6,793 nt of DNA, from the NCBI GenBank assembly GCA_023424355.1, contig JAFAEA010000380.1, positions 1-6,793 of the forward strand. The letters are read 5' to 3'. A program made the position numbers and the translations under genes. Under the pieces are notes generated by a model. That model did not search any database and was not told where the DNA came from. It saw only the letters and a list, made by a program, of their open reading frames with translations. The stretch's first letter is position 1, and each line of letters opens with the position of its first letter. Below are positions 5,181 through 6,793 of this stretch, one piece after another. Source of the stretch: Chloroflexota bacterium. GTDB taxonomy: Bacteria; Chloroflexota; Chloroflexia; Thermomicrobiales; UBA6265.

Positions 5181-6551
5181 TTATGGCGTTACGCCAAACT
5201 CGGCGGCTGGAAGGCCAATGGCAACTGTTCCGCCTTCAGCAGGAACATTCACGCCAACCTTCTGCCAGGTTGTGACATCCCAGACCTCGTAGCCACCAAC
5301 TGGAAGCTCGACGGCTACCGTGCCATCAGCACTGGAGGTCAAGGTTGCATGCTCATCGGTACCATCGCCCCAGAGATAGAACTCGAGGTCGGTGGACACA
5401 CGCACGCAATCCGGACTGATTTCGCCGAGCACAATTGCAGTGCCGGTTACGCCGGTGCAGGAATAGACTTCCACGTTCATGACGGCGGTTTCTACAACTG
5501 GCGGTGCTGGCTCAGCAGCGTAACCAATTGCGAGGCTTCCGCCACCGGATGGAACTTGTGTGCCAAGTGTTGCCCACGTGGTGGTATCAACAACCTGGTA
5601 TCCGCCCACTGCCAAATCGATGGTCACCGGACCATCAGCACTGGTAGTGAGGTTCCAGCTTGCATCAGAGCCATCGCCCCAAAGGTAGAAATCTACGTTT
5701 GTGGAGATCGGAGTGCAATCCGGGCCAATCTCGCCGAGGGCAATCGGTGCACCAACTACGCCTGTGCAGGCATAGGTGGAGACTTCAAGCATCGCGGTCT
5801 CCGGAGTCGGTGCTGGAGGATCTGGTGCCACGGCCGCATAGCCGATAGCCAGATCGCCACCGCCAGAAGGAACCTGCGCTCCAACTGTTGCCCAGGTAAC
5901 GGTATCGACAACGTCATAACCGCCAACCTGCAGCTCAATAGCTACCGGACCATCCGAGCTTGTGCTCAGGTTCCAGCTGGCATCCGTACCATCACCCCAG
6001 AGATAGAAATCCAGGTTGGTGGAAATTGGCGTGCAATCCGGGCCGATTTCGCCGAGCGCAATTGGAGCACCCACAACGCCTGTGCAGGCATACGTGGATA
6101 CATTCAATGTCGCGGTCTCAGCAACCGGCGGCTCTGCCTCGGTCGGCGGAGCTGGTACTTCTCCAGCTACAGGAATGCCGAACGCAATGGATGTGCCTTC
6201 GGCAGGCACAGTGAGATCAAACAAAACACCGGAGGCGTTTTCATACACCTGATAGTCACCAGGGATGAGTGCAATGCCGTTGCTTTCGCCGGCTGCGGTC
6301 TCCAACGTATAGTGATCATCAGTACCGTCACCATACATATAGAAATCGAACACACCGCTTGTTTGCGTGCAATCGCTACCAACCTCGGTCAACAATCCCG
6401 GGGCATTGAGCCCGGTGCAACCATAGGTGGCCACTTCTACTAATGCCGTTTCCGGCTCTTGGGCATCCGCCACCGTGGGTGCCATAAGCGCCACGAGTGC
6501 CAGTGCTCCTACCATCCAGAATGAGAAGGCTTTGCCTAATGTAGGCTTCAT
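5181..6551 (-). CDS. Secreted protein with four tandem cysteine-pair repeats
   Basis: Predicted 456-residue exported protein; no named family recognised. Residues 1-30 are a signal peptide: basic start MKPTLGK, hydrophobic core FWMVGALALVALM and an ADA cleavage site before Gln31. The rest is four tandem units at about 34-144, 145-250, 251-353 and 354-456. Each opens with ETA plus a strand and YxCTG, then has a second cysteine about 18 residues later (DC), then FYLWGDGTD or a variant, a DG-turn-strand stretch and GGY or GDY followed by a final strand. This resembles repeated beta-sandwich modules of the SpaA/prealbumin type, each perhaps with one disulfide; that fold is inferred. Units are joined by Pro/Ala/Glu linkers. 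No sortase motif or C-terminal anchor is present, so free secretion or non-covalent surface attachment is likely. The start is ATG at 6551 with AGGA and GGGAG just upstream; the GTG at 6605 would bury the signal peptide. Confidence 0.85.
   Translation of the reverse strand: MKPTLGKAFSFWMVGALALVALMAPTVADAQEPETALVEVATYGCTGLNAPGLLTEVGSDCTQTSGVFDFYMYGDGTDDHYTLETAAGESNGIALIPGDYQVYENASGVLFDLTVPAEGTSIAFGIPVAGEVPAPPTEAEPPVAETATLNVSTYACTGVVGAPIALGEIGPDCTPISTNLDFYLWGDGTDASWNLSTSSDGPVAIELQVGGYDVVDTVTWATVGAQVPSGGGDLAIGYAAVAPDPPAPTPETAMLEVSTYACTGVVGAPIALGEIGPDCTPISTNVDFYLWGDGSDASWNLTTSADGPVTIDLAVGGYQVVDTTTWATLGTQVPSGGGSLAIGYAAEPAPPVVETAVMNVEVYSCTGVTGTAIVLGEISPDCVRVSTDLEFYLWGDGTDEHATLTSSADGTVAVELPVGGYEVWDVTTWQKVGVNVPAEGGTVAIGLPAAEFGVTP
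5184..6452 (-). repeat. Four coding tandem repeats (about 309-333 bases each)
   Basis: The units within the secreted protein span roughly 6120-6452, 5802-6119, 5493-5801 and 5184-5492 in reading order. The conserved TGCAGGCATA-like block (cysteine-tyrosine codons) recurs at about 6414, 6081, 5763 and 5454, giving periods of 333, 318 and 309 bases. The second and third units are most alike; the first is the most diverged. Confidence 0.85.
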
Positions 6552-6793
6552 TTTTCCTGTCTCCCTTCGGATTGTTCTTTCGGTGGAATCCATTTTCCGC
6601 ACCACTCCGCGGGTATTTCATCCACCTCCATGTCGGGGGCACCTGCACGACTTATGCCACAAACGAAACTCAATCTGCATACAAAACCAACACCCTATGT
6701 AGTAAGTAACGGTGGATGTTGCTAACTTTTCCGATCGTCCATCTTAAGAGGGTCCATCAACTGCCGGCATCGGGATGCGCAACGGTTCCTGAC
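6552..6793. other. Upstream region of the repeat-protein gene, no gene seen
   Basis: Apart from the ribosome binding site next to 6551, this stretch shows no coding frame with a family signature, no tRNA and no clear promoter. It is less GC-rich around 6660-6740 than the neighbouring genes, which is where a minus-strand promoter would be expected. An open plus-strand frame at 6427-6702 is antisense to the signal peptide and is judged non-coding. Confidence 0.5.

Noticed and set aside
5097..6443. Long open plus-strand frame of 448 codons opposite the repeat-protein gene
   Set aside because: It begins upstream of and runs through the MFS terminator, has no ribosome binding site or family signature, and is fully antisense to a gene with a signal peptide, good start and conserved repeats. 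Its openness follows from the codon pattern of the repeats.
5184..6452. Tandem repeats considered as a CRISPR or satellite array
   Set aside because: The periods of 309-333 bases are multiples of three, the units are imperfect and coding, and there are no short identical repeats with unique spacers.
6660..6793. Possible sigma-70 promoters on the minus strand before the secreted-protein gene
   Set aside because: Candidate hexamers such as TTAGCA with TACATA are poor matches to consensus or badly spaced, so none was annotated.

Overview
The window is bacterial chromosomal sequence of moderately high GC with compact, conventionally organised genes. Gene content (an F420/flavin-type PPOX oxidoreductase, 2TM-domain proteins, a secreted protein built from repeats) would fit Chloroflexota, for example a Thermomicrobia relative, or possibly Actinomycetota. 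This taxonomic guess rests only on the look of the proteins and is weak. There is no rRNA, tRNA, CRISPR array, transposase or phage gene, and nothing suggests a mobile island.

Layout. (1) Positions 1-1402, minus strand: an alpha/beta-hydrolase esterase followed, 4 bases after its stop codon, by an ABC-transporter ATPase of the PotA/CysA/FbpC type that runs off the left edge; the two look translationally coupled. (2) Positions 1528-3112, minus strand: two adjacent paralogous membrane proteins, 10 bases apart, each with an N-terminal two-helix 2TM-like domain and a C-terminal helical domain resembling the XpaC family. A strong hairpin (1468-1503) separates them from the esterase pair. (3) Positions 3113-3294: a divergent intergenic region with a spaced inverted repeat and a short direct repeat, but no promoter I can defend. 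(4) Positions 3295-5087, plus strand: a small PPOX-family oxidoreductase, a 30-base perfect palindrome acting as terminator, and a 12-helix-type MFS transporter, closed by another terminator hairpin. (5) Positions 5181-6551, minus strand and convergent with the MFS gene: a secreted protein with a signal peptide and four tandem repeats of about 103-111 residues, each with a conserved cysteine pair. (6) Positions 6552-6793: its upstream region, with no recognisable gene.

The window does not assemble into one obvious pathway. The most unusual parts are the tandem 2TM/XpaC-like pair and the four-repeat secreted protein, whose two central repeats share a long identical protein stretch despite many silent DNA differences. 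I see no evidence strong enough to declare a new defence or signalling system.
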